This document shows, one piece after another, positions 1-8,062 of a stretch of 16,381 nt of DNA (positions are counted from its first letter, which is position 1; every line of letters starts with the position of its first letter). The stretch covers positions 1 through 16,381 of the forward strand of contig JAILOA010000077.1 of the NCBI GenBank assembly GCA_024691065.1, written 5' to 3'. Origin of the DNA: Lachnospiraceae bacterium (lineage in GTDB: Bacteria > Bacillota > Clostridia > Lachnospirales > Lachnospiraceae). The translations under genes were made by a program, and so were the position numbers. A model generated the notes under the pieces. It was not told where the DNA came from. It did no database searches and saw only the letters and a program-made list of their open reading frames with translations.

Positions 1-309
1 CTCAGGGACTCGAAGCAGATTAAGCTTATAATGCTTCTGGTGGATATAAGACATTCACCGAATTCGAATGATAAGCAAATGCTTGACTGGTGTCTTTCCT
101 ATGGCTACAATCCTGTTATTATTGCCACGAAGGCCGATAAAATCAAGCGTTCACAGCTTCAAAGACAAACAAGCGACATAAAGAAAACCCTGGGACTCAC
201 AGAGGAAACTCCGATAGTTCCTTATTCTTCACTTACCAGGCAGGGGCTCGCGGATGTCTTTGAATATATCGATTATATTATGGAATTGTACAACAAGGGC
301 GAAATATAA
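1..309 (+). CDS. engB: Ribosome biogenesis GTP-binding protein YsxC/EngB, 3' part
   Basis: The reading frame is open from base 1 and ends at TAA 307-309, so 102 C-terminal residues of a family usually about 195-200 long are visible. The 5' half, with the P-loop and DTPG motif, lies outside the window. The visible part starts just before the hydrophobic strand LIMLLVDIRHSP, a YsxC/EngB hallmark. It continues with the guanine-specificity motif TKADK (G4), and the segment PYSSLTRQGL fits the G5 loop. The protein is a cytosolic TrmE-Era-type GTPase that in other bacteria assists late assembly of the 50S ribosomal subunit. An ATG at 31 is internal to the domain and is not the start. In many Firmicutes engB follows lon or clpX, which would lie to the left; that cannot be seen here. 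Confidence 0.9.
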   Translation, partial: LRDSKQIKLIMLLVDIRHSPNSNDKQMLDWCLSYGYNPVIIATKADKIKRSQLQRQTSDIKKTLGLTEETPIVPYSSLTRQGLADVFEYIDYIMELYNKGEI

Positions 310-352
310 ATCGCAGGATTTAACAAAATAAACAAATTTTTAGTTTAATATG

Positions 353-383
353 GGTAAATCGAGGTGATACATTTTGGTTTACC
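353..383 (+). other. Possible stem-loop after engB
   Basis: GGTAAATC (353-360) can pair with GGTTTACC (376-383), giving 8 bp with one G-U pair and a 15-nt loop. It is followed by ACATATGT and a short T-run (about 396-400). It may mark the 3' end of the engB transcript, but the T-run is not adjacent to the stem, so it is not a canonical intrinsic terminator. Confidence 0.3.
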
Positions 384-475
384 ACACATATGTAATTTTT
401 GTTTTATGCTGTTTGAAGAATGCATTGAAATATGTTAATGATTAGTTGTAAAAATTATATTTAATTTTAATAAAG

Positions 476-495
476 GATGCATATAAAGATGCATC
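476..495 (+). promoter_or_regulatory. Small hairpin in ddl leader
   Basis: GATGCAT (476-482) and ATGCATC (489-495) form a 7-bp stem with a 6-nt loop, ending about 15 bases before the ddl ribosome binding site (AAGGAG, 511-516). It could modulate translation or mRNA stability. No known riboswitch class is recognisable. I found no convincing -35/-10 pair in 310-523. Confidence 0.3.
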
Positions 496-523
496 GAAAA
501 TATATATAACAAGGAGAAATCAA

Positions 524-1579
524 ATGAAGGTTCTGGTTTTGTGTGGTGGAAGTAGTACGGAGAGAGATATCTCAATAACCTCCGGCACAATGGTTTGTAA
601 GGCTTTAAGAGAAAATGGACATAATGCTGTTCTGGTAGATGTAATCGAGGATGCTACATTAAATGAGTTTGATGAGGGTATGGCCACTGATTATAATGTT
701 GAGGCTGCAGCCGAAAAGTACAGAGCCTTAAATAACAAGATATGGTCAAAGGTTAGAAATAACCAGATCAAGCAATTGGTAGGAAAGAATATTTTGGAGC
801 TTGCAAATGAAGCGGATATAGTATTTTTGGCACTTCACGGATCTAACGGTGAGGACGGAAGACTTCAGGCCATGTTTGATTTATTTGGAATCTGCTATAC
901 AGGTGCAGGATATTTATCGAGCGCGATGTCTATGGATAAGACCATAGCTAAGGAAATTGTAAAGGCTTACGGTGTGCCGGTTCCTAAGGGAATTACCATC
1001 AGTAAGGAGGATTTTCTTAAGGATAAGAGCAAATATACACTGGACGAATTGTCATTTACTTCCAGGGTTGTTGTGAAACCTGAGTGCGGCGGTTCAAGCG
1101 TCGGCGTTACATTTGCAAACGGAGAAGAGGAGTTTAAGAAGGGACTAAAGCTCGCATTTACTTATGAAGATAATGCAGTTGTTGAAAAGTATGTCGGTGG
1201 ACGTGAATTTTCGGTCGGAGTAATCGAGGGTAAGGCGCTTCCTATTATCGAAATCATTCCGGAGCCGGGTACATTTTATGACTATGAAAATAAATATAAC
1301 GGAAAGCCACAGGAGGTTTGTCCTGCAGAGCTTTCGGTTGAGGATACAAAGGCTATGCAGCAATATGCCGAGAAGTCAGCAAAGGCTTTGGGATTAAAAG
1401 ATTATTGCAGAATCGATTTCCTTATGGATAAGAAGAACAATATGTATTTCCTTGAGGCCAATACGCTTCCGGGAATGACTCCTACAAGCCTGCTTCCGCA
1501 GGAGGCTGCACAGGTGGGAATGAACTTTAATGAGTTATGCGAGAAGATTATTAAAATTGCACAGAGTAAGGAAGATTGA
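524..1579 (+). CDS. ddl: D-alanine--D-alanine ligase
   Basis: The protein joins two D-alanines with ATP to make the D-Ala-D-Ala terminus of peptidoglycan precursors in the cytoplasm. It has 351 residues, normal for the family. Residues 8-19 hold GGSSTERDIS with the substrate-binding Glu13. The ATP-grasp motifs follow: KPECGGSSVGV (185-195) and EKYVGGREFSVGV (221-233). The omega loop FYDYENKY (251-258) ends in the Tyr typical of D-Ala-D-Ala ligases; VanA-type D-Ala-D-Lac ligases differ here. The Mg2+ site is CRIDF (Asp298) and FLEANTLPG (Glu311, Asn313). The ATG at 524 has the AAGGAG site 511-516. About 25 residues around 45-80 are less conserved than the rest. It appears to be a stand-alone gene in a housekeeping run, with no vancomycin-resistance neighbours. 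Confidence 0.95.
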   Translation: MKVLVLCGGSSTERDISITSGTMVCKALRENGHNAVLVDVIEDATLNEFDEGMATDYNVEAAAEKYRALNNKIWSKVRNNQIKQLVGKNILELANEADIVFLALHGSNGEDGRLQAMFDLFGICYTGAGYLSSAMSMDKTIAKEIVKAYGVPVPKGITISKEDFLKDKSKYTLDELSFTSRVVVKPECGGSSVGVTFANGEEEFKKGLKLAFTYEDNAVVEKYVGGREFSVGVIEGKALPIIEIIPEPGTFYDYENKYNGKPQEVCPAELSVEDTKAMQQYAEKSAKALGLKDYCRIDFLMDKKNNMYFLEANTLPGMTPTSLLPQEAAQVGMNFNELCEKIIKIAQSKED

Positions 1580-1646
1580 TATAAGCTGGAAGATTAATTT
1601 GATTTGAATTATAATATATAGATAATCAGGTGAAGGTGAAATTGTT

Positions 1647-1662
1647 TTTAATATCTATTAAA
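1647..1662. other. Perfect AT-rich palindrome between ddl and cyclophilin gene
   Basis: TTTAATA (1647-1653), TC, TATTAAA (1656-1662) is a perfect inverted repeat with a 2-base centre. It could be a protein-binding palindrome or chance in AT-rich DNA. It has no T-run behind it, so it is not a terminator. The rest of 1580-1772 shows no convincing promoter. Confidence 0.25.
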
Positions 1663-1772
1663 CCGGTGGACAAATTATAAAGGCATTGGTTGATATATTA
1701 AGCCGACATCCTAAAATGTGGGAATTATTAATTTAGAACTTAAAAATATTTTATATAAAGGAGATTAAAATT

Positions 1773-2288
1773 ATGGCAAATCCAATAGTTACATTTGAAA
1801 CAAATCAGGGAATATTTAAGGCAGAGCTTTATCCGGAGATTGCTCCAAATACCGTAAATAACTTTATTTCATTGATTAATAAGAATTTTTACGACGGAGT
1901 TATTTTCCACAGAGTTATTGAAGGTTTTATGATTCAGGGCGGTGATCCTAACGGAACAGGAACAGGTGGTCCGGGATATCATATCGACGGGGAATTTTCC
2001 GCAAATGGTTTTAAGAATGATTTAGTACATGATGTTGGTGTGCTTTCCATGGCTCGTGCGATGGATCCTAATTCTGCAGGTTCACAGTTCTTTGTAATGC
2101 ATGAAAAATCACCACATCTTGATGGCCAGTATGCTGCATTCGGTAAGGTTATTGAGGGAATGGAGGTAGTTAATAAGATTGCTACCACAGAGACAGATTT
2201 CCGTGATATGCCAATAGAGAATCAGGAGATGATTAAGGTTACGGTTGATACATTTGGAGTTGATTATCCGGAGCCTGTGACACACTAA
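1773..2288 (+). CDS. Peptidyl-prolyl cis-trans isomerase, cyclophilin type
   Basis: This is a single-domain cyclophilin of 171 residues that isomerises Xaa-Pro peptide bonds and assists folding. There is no signal peptide, so it is expected in the cytoplasm. Active-site residues are visible: FHRV (Phe45-His46-Arg47, with the catalytic Arg), GFMIQGGD (51-58), SQFFV (104-108), and HLDGQYAAFGKV (115-126). The position of the cyclosporin-contacting Trp in human CypA is occupied in the HLDG segment by Leu/Asp, as in most bacterial enzymes. The ATG at 1773 is preceded by AAAGGAG. The C-terminus extends about 20 residues past the core beta-barrel (NQEMIKVTVDTFGVDYPEP), which is common in clostridial cyclophilins. 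It is probably not in a strict operon, since the gaps on both sides exceed 100 bases. Confidence 0.93.
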   Translation: MANPIVTFETNQGIFKAELYPEIAPNTVNNFISLINKNFYDGVIFHRVIEGFMIQGGDPNGTGTGGPGYHIDGEFSANGFKNDLVHDVGVLSMARAMDPNSAGSQFFVMHEKSPHLDGQYAAFGKVIEGMEVVNKIATTETDFRDMPIENQEMIKVTVDTFGVDYPEPVTH

Positions 2289-2342
2289 TATTTAGGACAG
2301 AAATGTTTCGTAGATTGATTTAATAGTAGAGAAGGTAAAAAA

Positions 2343-2369
2343 CTATATATTTGACTTATTGATATATAG
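2343..2369. other. 8-bp AT hairpin upstream of the sirtuin gene
   Basis: CTATATAT (2343-2350) and ATATATAG (2362-2369) form a perfect stem with an 11-base loop containing TTGACT. It sits about 30 bases before the sirtuin ribosome binding site. It may be an operator or leader hairpin. It is not a terminator, because no T-run follows. Confidence 0.25.
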
Positions 2370-2406
2370 GTTATTGGGATGTAACAGTATGTAGGGAGGT
2401 ATTCGA

Positions 2407-3180
2407 ATGGATAATAGTAACCCTAACAATGAGACGTCCATCAGTCAGGAACTTCAGGAAAAAATTGATACATTGAATACCTGGGTAAATGAATCAAAAT
2501 CCACGGTGTTTTTTGGTGGTGCAGGGGTTTCAACAGAGAGTGGAATTCCTGATTTCAGAAGTGTGGATGGACTTTATAATCAAAAATATGATTATCCGCC
2601 GGAAACTATGATTTCACATACATTTTTTGTGAAACATCCGGATGAATTTTATAGATTCTACAAGGATAAGTTGATTATTCATGGAGTGAAGCCGAATATT
2701 ACGCATAATAAGCTTGCCGAGCTTGAGAATGCCGGAAAGCTTGATGCCGTGGTAACCCAGAATATTGACGGTTTGCACCAAATGGCCGGGTCAAAGAAGG
2801 TATATGAGCTTCATGGAACTGTCCTCAGAAATTATTGCACACAGTGTGGTAAGAGATATGAGGGTACTGATGTAATTGAGAATGCACCGGGCGTACCGAA
2901 ATGTACCTGCGGTGGTACGATTAAACCGGATGTGGTTTTGTATGAAGAGGGACTGGATCAGGATATTTTGGAAGGTGCCGTAAATGCAATAGCAAATGCT
3001 GATTTGCTTATTGTCGGTGGTACTTCTCTTGTGGTTTATCCTGCTGCAGGACTTTTGACATATTTCAGAGGGTCGCATTTGGTGCTTGTCAATAAGAGCA
3101 GTACGCCTATGGACCATAGGGCAGATTTAGTTATTAATTGCGGTCTGGGAGAAGTATTTAAGAGAATTCAGGTCGGATAA
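2407..3180 (+). CDS. NAD-dependent protein deacylase, Sir2 family
   Basis: This is a sirtuin of 257 residues: NAD+-consuming removal of acyl groups from protein lysines in the cytoplasm. The Rossmann NAD motif GAGVSTESGIPDFRS spans 38-52. TQNIDGLH (117-124) carries the Asn/Asp that shape the NAD pocket. ELHGTV (134-139) holds the catalytic His136. A zinc module follows with Cys144, Cys147, Cys166 and Cys168. The second pair is spaced C-x-C (KCTCGG) rather than the common C-x2-C. GGTSLVVYPAA is the late NAD-binding stretch. The ATG at 2407 has a strong GGGAGG site at 2394-2399. The stop is only 32 bases before the next gene, so co-transcription with the ABC cluster is likely. In other bacteria such enzymes act on acetyl-CoA synthetase and other acetylated proteins; the target here is unknown. 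Confidence 0.93.
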   Translation: MDNSNPNNETSISQELQEKIDTLNTWVNESKSTVFFGGAGVSTESGIPDFRSVDGLYNQKYDYPPETMISHTFFVKHPDEFYRFYKDKLIIHGVKPNITHNKLAELENAGKLDAVVTQNIDGLHQMAGSKKVYELHGTVLRNYCTQCGKRYEGTDVIENAPGVPKCTCGGTIKPDVVLYEEGLDQDILEGAVNAIANADLLIVGGTSLVVYPAAGLLTYFRGSHLVLVNKSSTPMDHRADLVINCGLGEVFKRIQVG

Positions 3181-3212
3181 TCTGATAGTATTTTGAAAGT
3201 GAGGAATTTACA

Positions 3213-4286
3213 GTGATTGAGGTTAAACATCTTGTCAAGCGCTATGGAAAACACGCTGCGGTTAATGATCTTTCCTTTAAGGTTGATAATGGCAAGGTTG
3301 TAGGTTTTCTCGGGCCTAACGGTGCCGGAAAATCCACCACAATGAATATGATTACAGGTTACATAGCGCCGACAGAGGGGCAGATACTTGTAGATGGTGT
3401 TGACATTGCCGATAATCCTAAGGTGGCAAAGAAAAATATCGGATATTTACCGGAGATACCACCGCTATATCCTGATTTGAGAGTTCGCGAATATCTTAAT
3501 TTCGTGGCTGAAATCAAGGGTGTTAAGGGAAAGAAAAGAGCTGAAATGGTCAATGAAATCATGACCAGAGTAAAGATTACCGATGTTTCCGAAAGACTTA
3601 TAAGACATTTATCAAAAGGATATAAACAGAGAGTCGGTCTTGCGGAAGCGATGATGAATTATCCGAGTATGGTTATTTTGGATGAGCCTTCGGTAGGTCT
3701 TGATCCGGGACAGACCATTGAAATGCGTGAGATTATTAAGGAACTTGCAAAGGACCATACCGTTCTTTTAAGTTCGCATATTATGCAGGAAATCAGTGCT
3801 GTCTGTGATGAGGTAATTATTATTAACGAAGGGCAGATTTTAACAATCGATACACCTCAGAATATTGTTGAAAAGATGAATACCAACAGTGGTCTTCATA
3901 TTGTTATCAAGGGCGAAAAGGAAGATATTAAGAATGCTTTGAGAACAATACCTGAAATCGTAGATGTTAAGTACGATGAGACTTGTGAGGAGAATACCAT
4001 TGGTATGACTTTATATACAAGAAACGGTATTGATATTCGTGAAACCATATTCTTTAAGCTTTCCGAGGCCGGGCTTCCTATTATGGAGCTTGAAAGAGAA
4101 GAACTTACTTTGGAGCAGGCATTTATCCGATTGACGGGTGAAGGCTCACGACAGTTTGGCGGTAAGAAGAAAAAGAAGGCTTCAAGGAAAAAGGATAGTT
4201 CAGAAGAAGAGGCTGAGGATATTGTTGATGAAGCTGTTGAAGAAACAGATAATGATGAGGAAAATGAGAATGGAGGTAATAAGTAA
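3213..4286 (+). CDS. ABC transporter ATP-binding protein, GldA-like
   Basis: This is the nucleotide-binding subunit of an ABC-2 type exporter. It has 357 residues, starting at GTG 3213 behind GAGGA (3201-3205). Walker A is GPNGAGKST (34-42). The Q-loop position reads YLPE (78-81) with Glu in place of Gln, a pattern I associate with GldA-type ATPases. The signature is LSKGYKQRV (133-141), Walker B MVILDEPS (153-160) with Glu158, the D-loop GLD, and the switch His189. After the regulatory C-domain comes an unusual 42-residue tail: five consecutive Lys from 318, then a long Glu/Asp-rich stretch (about 327-355). The stop overlaps the next start by one base (TAATG), so it is translationally coupled to the permease. 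The cluster order ATPase-permease-GldG-like-DUF4340 supports a GldAFG-type complex; the substrate is unknown. Confidence 0.93.
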   Translation: MIEVKHLVKRYGKHAAVNDLSFKVDNGKVVGFLGPNGAGKSTTMNMITGYIAPTEGQILVDGVDIADNPKVAKKNIGYLPEIPPLYPDLRVREYLNFVAEIKGVKGKKRAEMVNEIMTRVKITDVSERLIRHLSKGYKQRVGLAEAMMNYPSMVILDEPSVGLDPGQTIEMREIIKELAKDHTVLLSSHIMQEISAVCDEVIIINEGQILTIDTPQNIVEKMNTNSGLHIVIKGEKEDIKNALRTIPEIVDVKYDETCEENTIGMTLYTRNGIDIRETIFFKLSEAGLPIMELEREELTLEQAFIRLTGEGSRQFGGKKKKKASRKKDSSEEEAEDIVDEAVEETDNDEENENGGNK

Positions 4287-5152
4287 TGTTTGCTATTTAT
4301 AAAAAAGAGCTTTTGCAATATTTTACCTCCATGATAGGATTTGTGTTCCTGGCATTTTTCCTTGTAATTATGGGAATTTTCTATTGGACACTTAATATCG
4401 GAGGCGGTAGCGGAAACTTCGAATATATGCTTGGTTCGGTTGATTTTCTCTTTGTTATACTGATTCCTATCTTAACAATGAGGGTTATCGCTGAAGAAAA
4501 CAGACAAAAGACAGATCAGCTTCTTTATACTTCGCCTGTTTCCATAACCAAGGTAGTAGTCGGAAAGTATTTGGCAGTATTTTCATTATTTACACTTGCT
4601 ATATTGGTCGTTTCGGTATATCCGCTTATTTTACATCATTATAACAGTGAAGTTCAGTTGGCTTCGGCTTATAGCGGTGTTATTGGATTCTGGCTTATGG
4701 GTGGTGCTTATATAGCAATCGGATTATTTGTTTCGTCACTCACGGAAAGCCAGCTTATAGCAGCAATTATTTCATTTATCGTTATGATAATTACTTATAT
4801 AATGCCAACGCTTACGGCGGCTATTCCATCAGATGGTAAAAGTCAGGTGTTTATTGTGGCAGCAGTTTGGATACTGATATGTGTGGCATCCTACAGCGCC
4901 ATGAAAAATGTATTTGTATCGATTTTACTTGGAATTATCGGAGAAGCAGTAATATTTGTAATCTACGGCTCTAATTCACAGGTATATGACAGCCTTATAA
5001 TTAAGGTATTAAATGCAGTTTCGATTTCAGATCGTTATGATGATTTCAGACTTGGAATTCTGGAGGTTAACTCCATGATTTACTACTTAAGCATTTCATT
5101 TTTGTTTGTATTCTTAACAATTCAAATGATTAAGAGAAAACGCTTTAACTGA
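4286..5152 (+). CDS. ABC-2 type permease, GldF-like
   Basis: This is an integral membrane subunit of 288 residues pairing with the upstream ATPase. It has about six to seven hydrophobic segments (roughly 17-38, 50-67, 93-118, 130-150, 155-178, 188-225 and 260-282). Between the second and third lies the conserved cytoplasmic loop EENRQKTDQLLYTSPVS, which is the typical coupling-helix region of GldF-type permeases. The start ATG shares its A with the stop of the ATPase gene, and its ribosome binding site GGAGG (4272-4276) lies inside that gene. The C-terminus is basic (KRKRFN), consistent with a cytoplasmic end. A gap of 12 bases leads to the GldG-like gene. The substrate cannot be inferred. 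Confidence 0.9.
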   Translation: MFAIYKKELLQYFTSMIGFVFLAFFLVIMGIFYWTLNIGGGSGNFEYMLGSVDFLFVILIPILTMRVIAEENRQKTDQLLYTSPVSITKVVVGKYLAVFSLFTLAILVVSVYPLILHHYNSEVQLASAYSGVIGFWLMGGAYIAIGLFVSSLTESQLIAAIISFIVMIITYIMPTLTAAIPSDGKSQVFIVAAVWILICVASYSAMKNVFVSILLGIIGEAVIFVIYGSNSQVYDSLIIKVLNAVSISDRYDDFRLGILEVNSMIYYLSISFLFVFLTIQMIKRKRFN

Positions 5153-5164
5153 TAGGAGAATGGT

Positions 5165-6628
5165 ATGAGTAATTCAGGAAATAAATTCAAAAAATCCTTT
5201 ACAAATGCCCGTTTCACCTCGGGAGCATATTCAACCGTTATATCTGTAATAGTAATTGCAGTTGTTGTTGTTTTGAATATGGCATTTAATAATCTGGATT
5301 TGTCCTTCGATTTAACTTCAGAGGAAATCTATTCCCTTACCGATGAAAGTAAGGCTGTTTTAAAGGATGTAGATACACCGGTTACCGTTTATTATCTGGT
5401 AACCGAGAATGGCGCTAATGAGCGCATTAAAAAATCACTGGACAGTTTTAAGGATGTTAATCCAAATATCAAGATAGAAGAAAAGGATCCGGTACTTTAT
5501 CCGGCATTCGGAGAACAGTTTGATATAGAGGATAGTCTTGCAAATAACGATGTCATAGTGGTTAATGATAAGACTAACACAGCAAAATATATTTCCAATT
5601 CTTCCATGTATTTTTCGGCATATAGTTCGGATATGTCTTTAACCGGTGAAACATTGGATGTTGAAGGTTGTGTGGTATCGGCAATTCAGTACGTAATTGA
5701 TGGTAAGAAAAATAATATGTATTGTCTTTTGGGACATGACGAAAGTATTCCGGGAGATGAAATATTCAATGCTGTAGAAAAGCTTAATACAGACTGGATT
5801 CAGCTTAATCTTTCGACTAAGGGTGAGATTCCTGATGATTGTGATGTTTTATATATCGGAGCTCCTAAGTCTGATCTTAAGGAAGATGAAAAAGATTTGA
5901 TTATTGATTATCTTAAGGCCGGTGGAGACGCAATTATATTAACAGGAAATACCTATGCTGAGTATTCCGATCAGAAAATGGACAATTTTAATGAGGTTCT
6001 CGAATATCTTGGTATAGAGATAGATAACGGACAGATATATGAGGATGCGGGACATTATTATCAGACTCAAAGCTGTATAGTTCCGGAAATAAATGATTCT
6101 TCAGCTGTTATGGACAGTATCTCTAAGGACAGTATTATGATTCTGTCGGTAGAGTCTATGAAGCTTGCCGATTCGAGTGATTTACGAAGTACACTCACTG
6201 TGACACCGCTTCTTACTACATCTGATAAATCATTCCTTAGAAAAAATGTAAAAAATACCGATTCGAAAAAACAGTCGGAAGATGTTGATGGTCCATTTAC
6301 GGTTGGTGCATTTTTTGAGGATAAGGTTGATGCCGATAATACCAGTAAGGTAGTGGTTTATTCATCATATTATTTTGTGTTGGATAATTCAAGTGCCGGT
6401 ATCTATAGTCCTTCACCGGAGAACTACAAACTCTTTACCAATGCATTTTCAAGTGTATTGGAATCAGAAGTTGATGTAGTATCGGTTCCTAAGAAGAGTT
6501 TGGAAGATGTACAGGTTATTGTGCCTGTTGGAACCCAGGTATTCCTTGCGGTAATTATTATTATCCTAATTCCGGGAACACTTTTACTTATGGGATTTGT
6601 TTTGTGGTTCTTTAGAAGAAAGAAATAG
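5165..6628 (+). CDS. GldG-like ABC auxiliary protein
   Basis: The protein has 487 residues with a membrane helix near the N-terminus (about 22-41) and another near the C-terminus (about 460-483, followed by FRRKK). The approximately 400 residues between should lie outside the cytoplasmic membrane. Directly after the first helix comes FDLTSEEIYSLTDESKAVLK, the hallmark start of GldG/ABC_transp_aux proteins. A central segment (DVLYIGAPKSDLKEDEKDLI, then GGDAIILTG) has the alternating pattern of the family's Rossmann/ThuA-like auxiliary domain. The ATG at 5165 follows AGGAGAATGGT. In Bacteroidetes the homologue associates with GldA and GldF for gliding motility; in Firmicutes it is widespread but its role is undefined. 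There is no sign of truncation. Confidence 0.87.
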   Translation: MSNSGNKFKKSFTNARFTSGAYSTVISVIVIAVVVVLNMAFNNLDLSFDLTSEEIYSLTDESKAVLKDVDTPVTVYYLVTENGANERIKKSLDSFKDVNPNIKIEEKDPVLYPAFGEQFDIEDSLANNDVIVVNDKTNTAKYISNSSMYFSAYSSDMSLTGETLDVEGCVVSAIQYVIDGKKNNMYCLLGHDESIPGDEIFNAVEKLNTDWIQLNLSTKGEIPDDCDVLYIGAPKSDLKEDEKDLIIDYLKAGGDAIILTGNTYAEYSDQKMDNFNEVLEYLGIEIDNGQIYEDAGHYYQTQSCIVPEINDSSAVMDSISKDSIMILSVESMKLADSSDLRSTLTVTPLLTTSDKSFLRKNVKNTDSKKQSEDVDGPFTVGAFFEDKVDADNTSKVVVYSSYYFVLDNSSAGIYSPSPENYKLFTNAFSSVLESEVDVVSVPKKSLEDVQVIVPVGTQVFLAVIIIILIPGTLLLMGFVLWFFRRKK

Positions 6629-6640
6629 TGAGGTAATAAA

Positions 6641-8059
6641 ATGCGTGCATTAAAGAAGCTTTTACCTATTATCGGGCTACTTGTGGTTTTGGGGGCCAGT
6701 ATAGGATTATATATGTATGCCAAGCATTCATCGGATAAGAAGGAAGTTGAAGAGAAGCCTGTAGAAACAACAATTTTTAGTTGTGAGGAAGAGGATTTAA
6801 CCCAGATAAGCTATAAGATTCAAGATAAGGATGAGATTACATTAGTTAAGGATTCCGATACCTGGATTATAAAGGATAATGAAGATGCTCCTGTTAATAC
6901 TCTTAACTTAAATCAGATGATAGTGGATTCAAGGGAAATAGTTGCTAAATCCATTATTACAGAAAAAAATGAAGAGGATTTGGCCGAGTTTGGGCTTGAT
7001 AATCCTGCTTCTATCATAAGTATTAAAACAGGATCAGAGGAAGTTACTCTTTATGTTGGTGATGAGTCTATATCCGCCGGTGGTAGATATGCTTATACAG
7101 AAGATAAACCGGAGAGATTATTTATCGTTGCTACTACTTATTTTGCTGATTTTAACTATGATTTGAGTCAAATGATTCAGACAGAGAGTCTACCTGAGCT
7201 TACAAGTGATAATATTGTATATTTTAAGTCTGAGAAGAAAGATGGTAAGGCTTTGGAGATATCCAGAAATGATGTGAAGGAATTTACTTCATTTTCAAGT
7301 TGGAAGGTAGAAGAGCCTTTAGATTATGCGGTTCCGGGTGATGATCAATATATTCCGAATCTTCTTAATTTGCTTCAAAAACTTGCATTAGAGGAGTGTA
7401 CTGTATTTGATGCCAAGGAAGAGGATTATGAAAAATATGAGCTCGATAAACCTAATTACACTATTACGATAGAATATAAGGATGTTGACAGCGGGGATTC
7501 TAAGGAGCTTATTATTAAGGTTGGTAAGTTTAAAAAGGATAAATATTATATATCTTTAAGTGATTACAATAATATCTATTATACATCACTTGAAATTATT
7601 AAAGCCATACTTGAGCCTCCGTATGAAACTTATATGTGCAGAACCTTCCTTGCCAGTGCTGATATAACTGAACTTAAGGAGTTGAAGCTTATAAAGGACG
7701 ATAAGGAAGCTGATTATAAACTTACTTATAACAGCGAAAAGGATGAGTTTGATGTAGATACCGTTTCGGGTAAAAAGCTTGATTCTAAGGGTATCCTTGA
7801 AGAGCATGATAAAATTCTTAATATCAAGATAAACGGTCTTATTAAGAAAGAAAAAATTAAGGATGAGAATTTCTCATTTGATAATTATGAGGATTTCTGT
7901 TGTGGTAAGATTGTTGCAACCTATGAGGATTATGAGGTTGAGGTTGATTTCTATCCTTATGATGGGGTTAATTTCTATATGGTTGGATTTGACGGAAAGA
8001 AGCCTCAGGTTGTGGTAGATATGAATATAACTGATGCTGCTTTGAAGGTGGCGGAATAA
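6641..8059 (+). CDS. DUF4340 domain protein, membrane-anchored
   Basis: The protein has 472 residues with a single N-terminal helix (about 9-26) and a hydrophilic, acidic and lysine-rich extracytoplasmic part. The pattern (DTWIIKDNEDAPVN, then LAEFGLDNPA and a strand-rich segment ending in a VGD turn) is that of DUF4340. The family has repeated beta-rich units; a second copy appears around residue 250-300 (DYEKYELDKPNYTITI, then KVGKFKKDKYYISL). The start ATG at 6641 has GTGAGGTAA just before it and lies 12 bases after the GldG-like stop, so it belongs to the same operon. DUF4340 proteins commonly follow GldG-like genes, which suggests an external accessory subunit of the ABC complex. Its biochemical role is unknown. 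Confidence 0.85.
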   Translation: MRALKKLLPIIGLLVVLGASIGLYMYAKHSSDKKEVEEKPVETTIFSCEEEDLTQISYKIQDKDEITLVKDSDTWIIKDNEDAPVNTLNLNQMIVDSREIVAKSIITEKNEEDLAEFGLDNPASIISIKTGSEEVTLYVGDESISAGGRYAYTEDKPERLFIVATTYFADFNYDLSQMIQTESLPELTSDNIVYFKSEKKDGKALEISRNDVKEFTSFSSWKVEEPLDYAVPGDDQYIPNLLNLLQKLALEECTVFDAKEEDYEKYELDKPNYTITIEYKDVDSGDSKELIIKVGKFKKDKYYISLSDYNNIYYTSLEIIKAILEPPYETYMCRTFLASADITELKELKLIKDDKEADYKLTYNSEKDEFDVDTVSGKKLDSKGILEEHDKILNIKINGLIKKEKIKDENFSFDNYEDFCCGKIVATYEDYEVEVDFYPYDGVNFYMVGFDGKKPQVVVDMNITDAALKVAE

Positions 8060-8062
8060 CAG

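Noticed and set aside
524..1579. Vancomycin-resistance type D-Ala-D-Lac or D-Ala-D-Ser ligase
   Set aside because: The omega loop has the YDYENKY pattern of D-Ala-D-Ala ligases and no van genes are adjacent.
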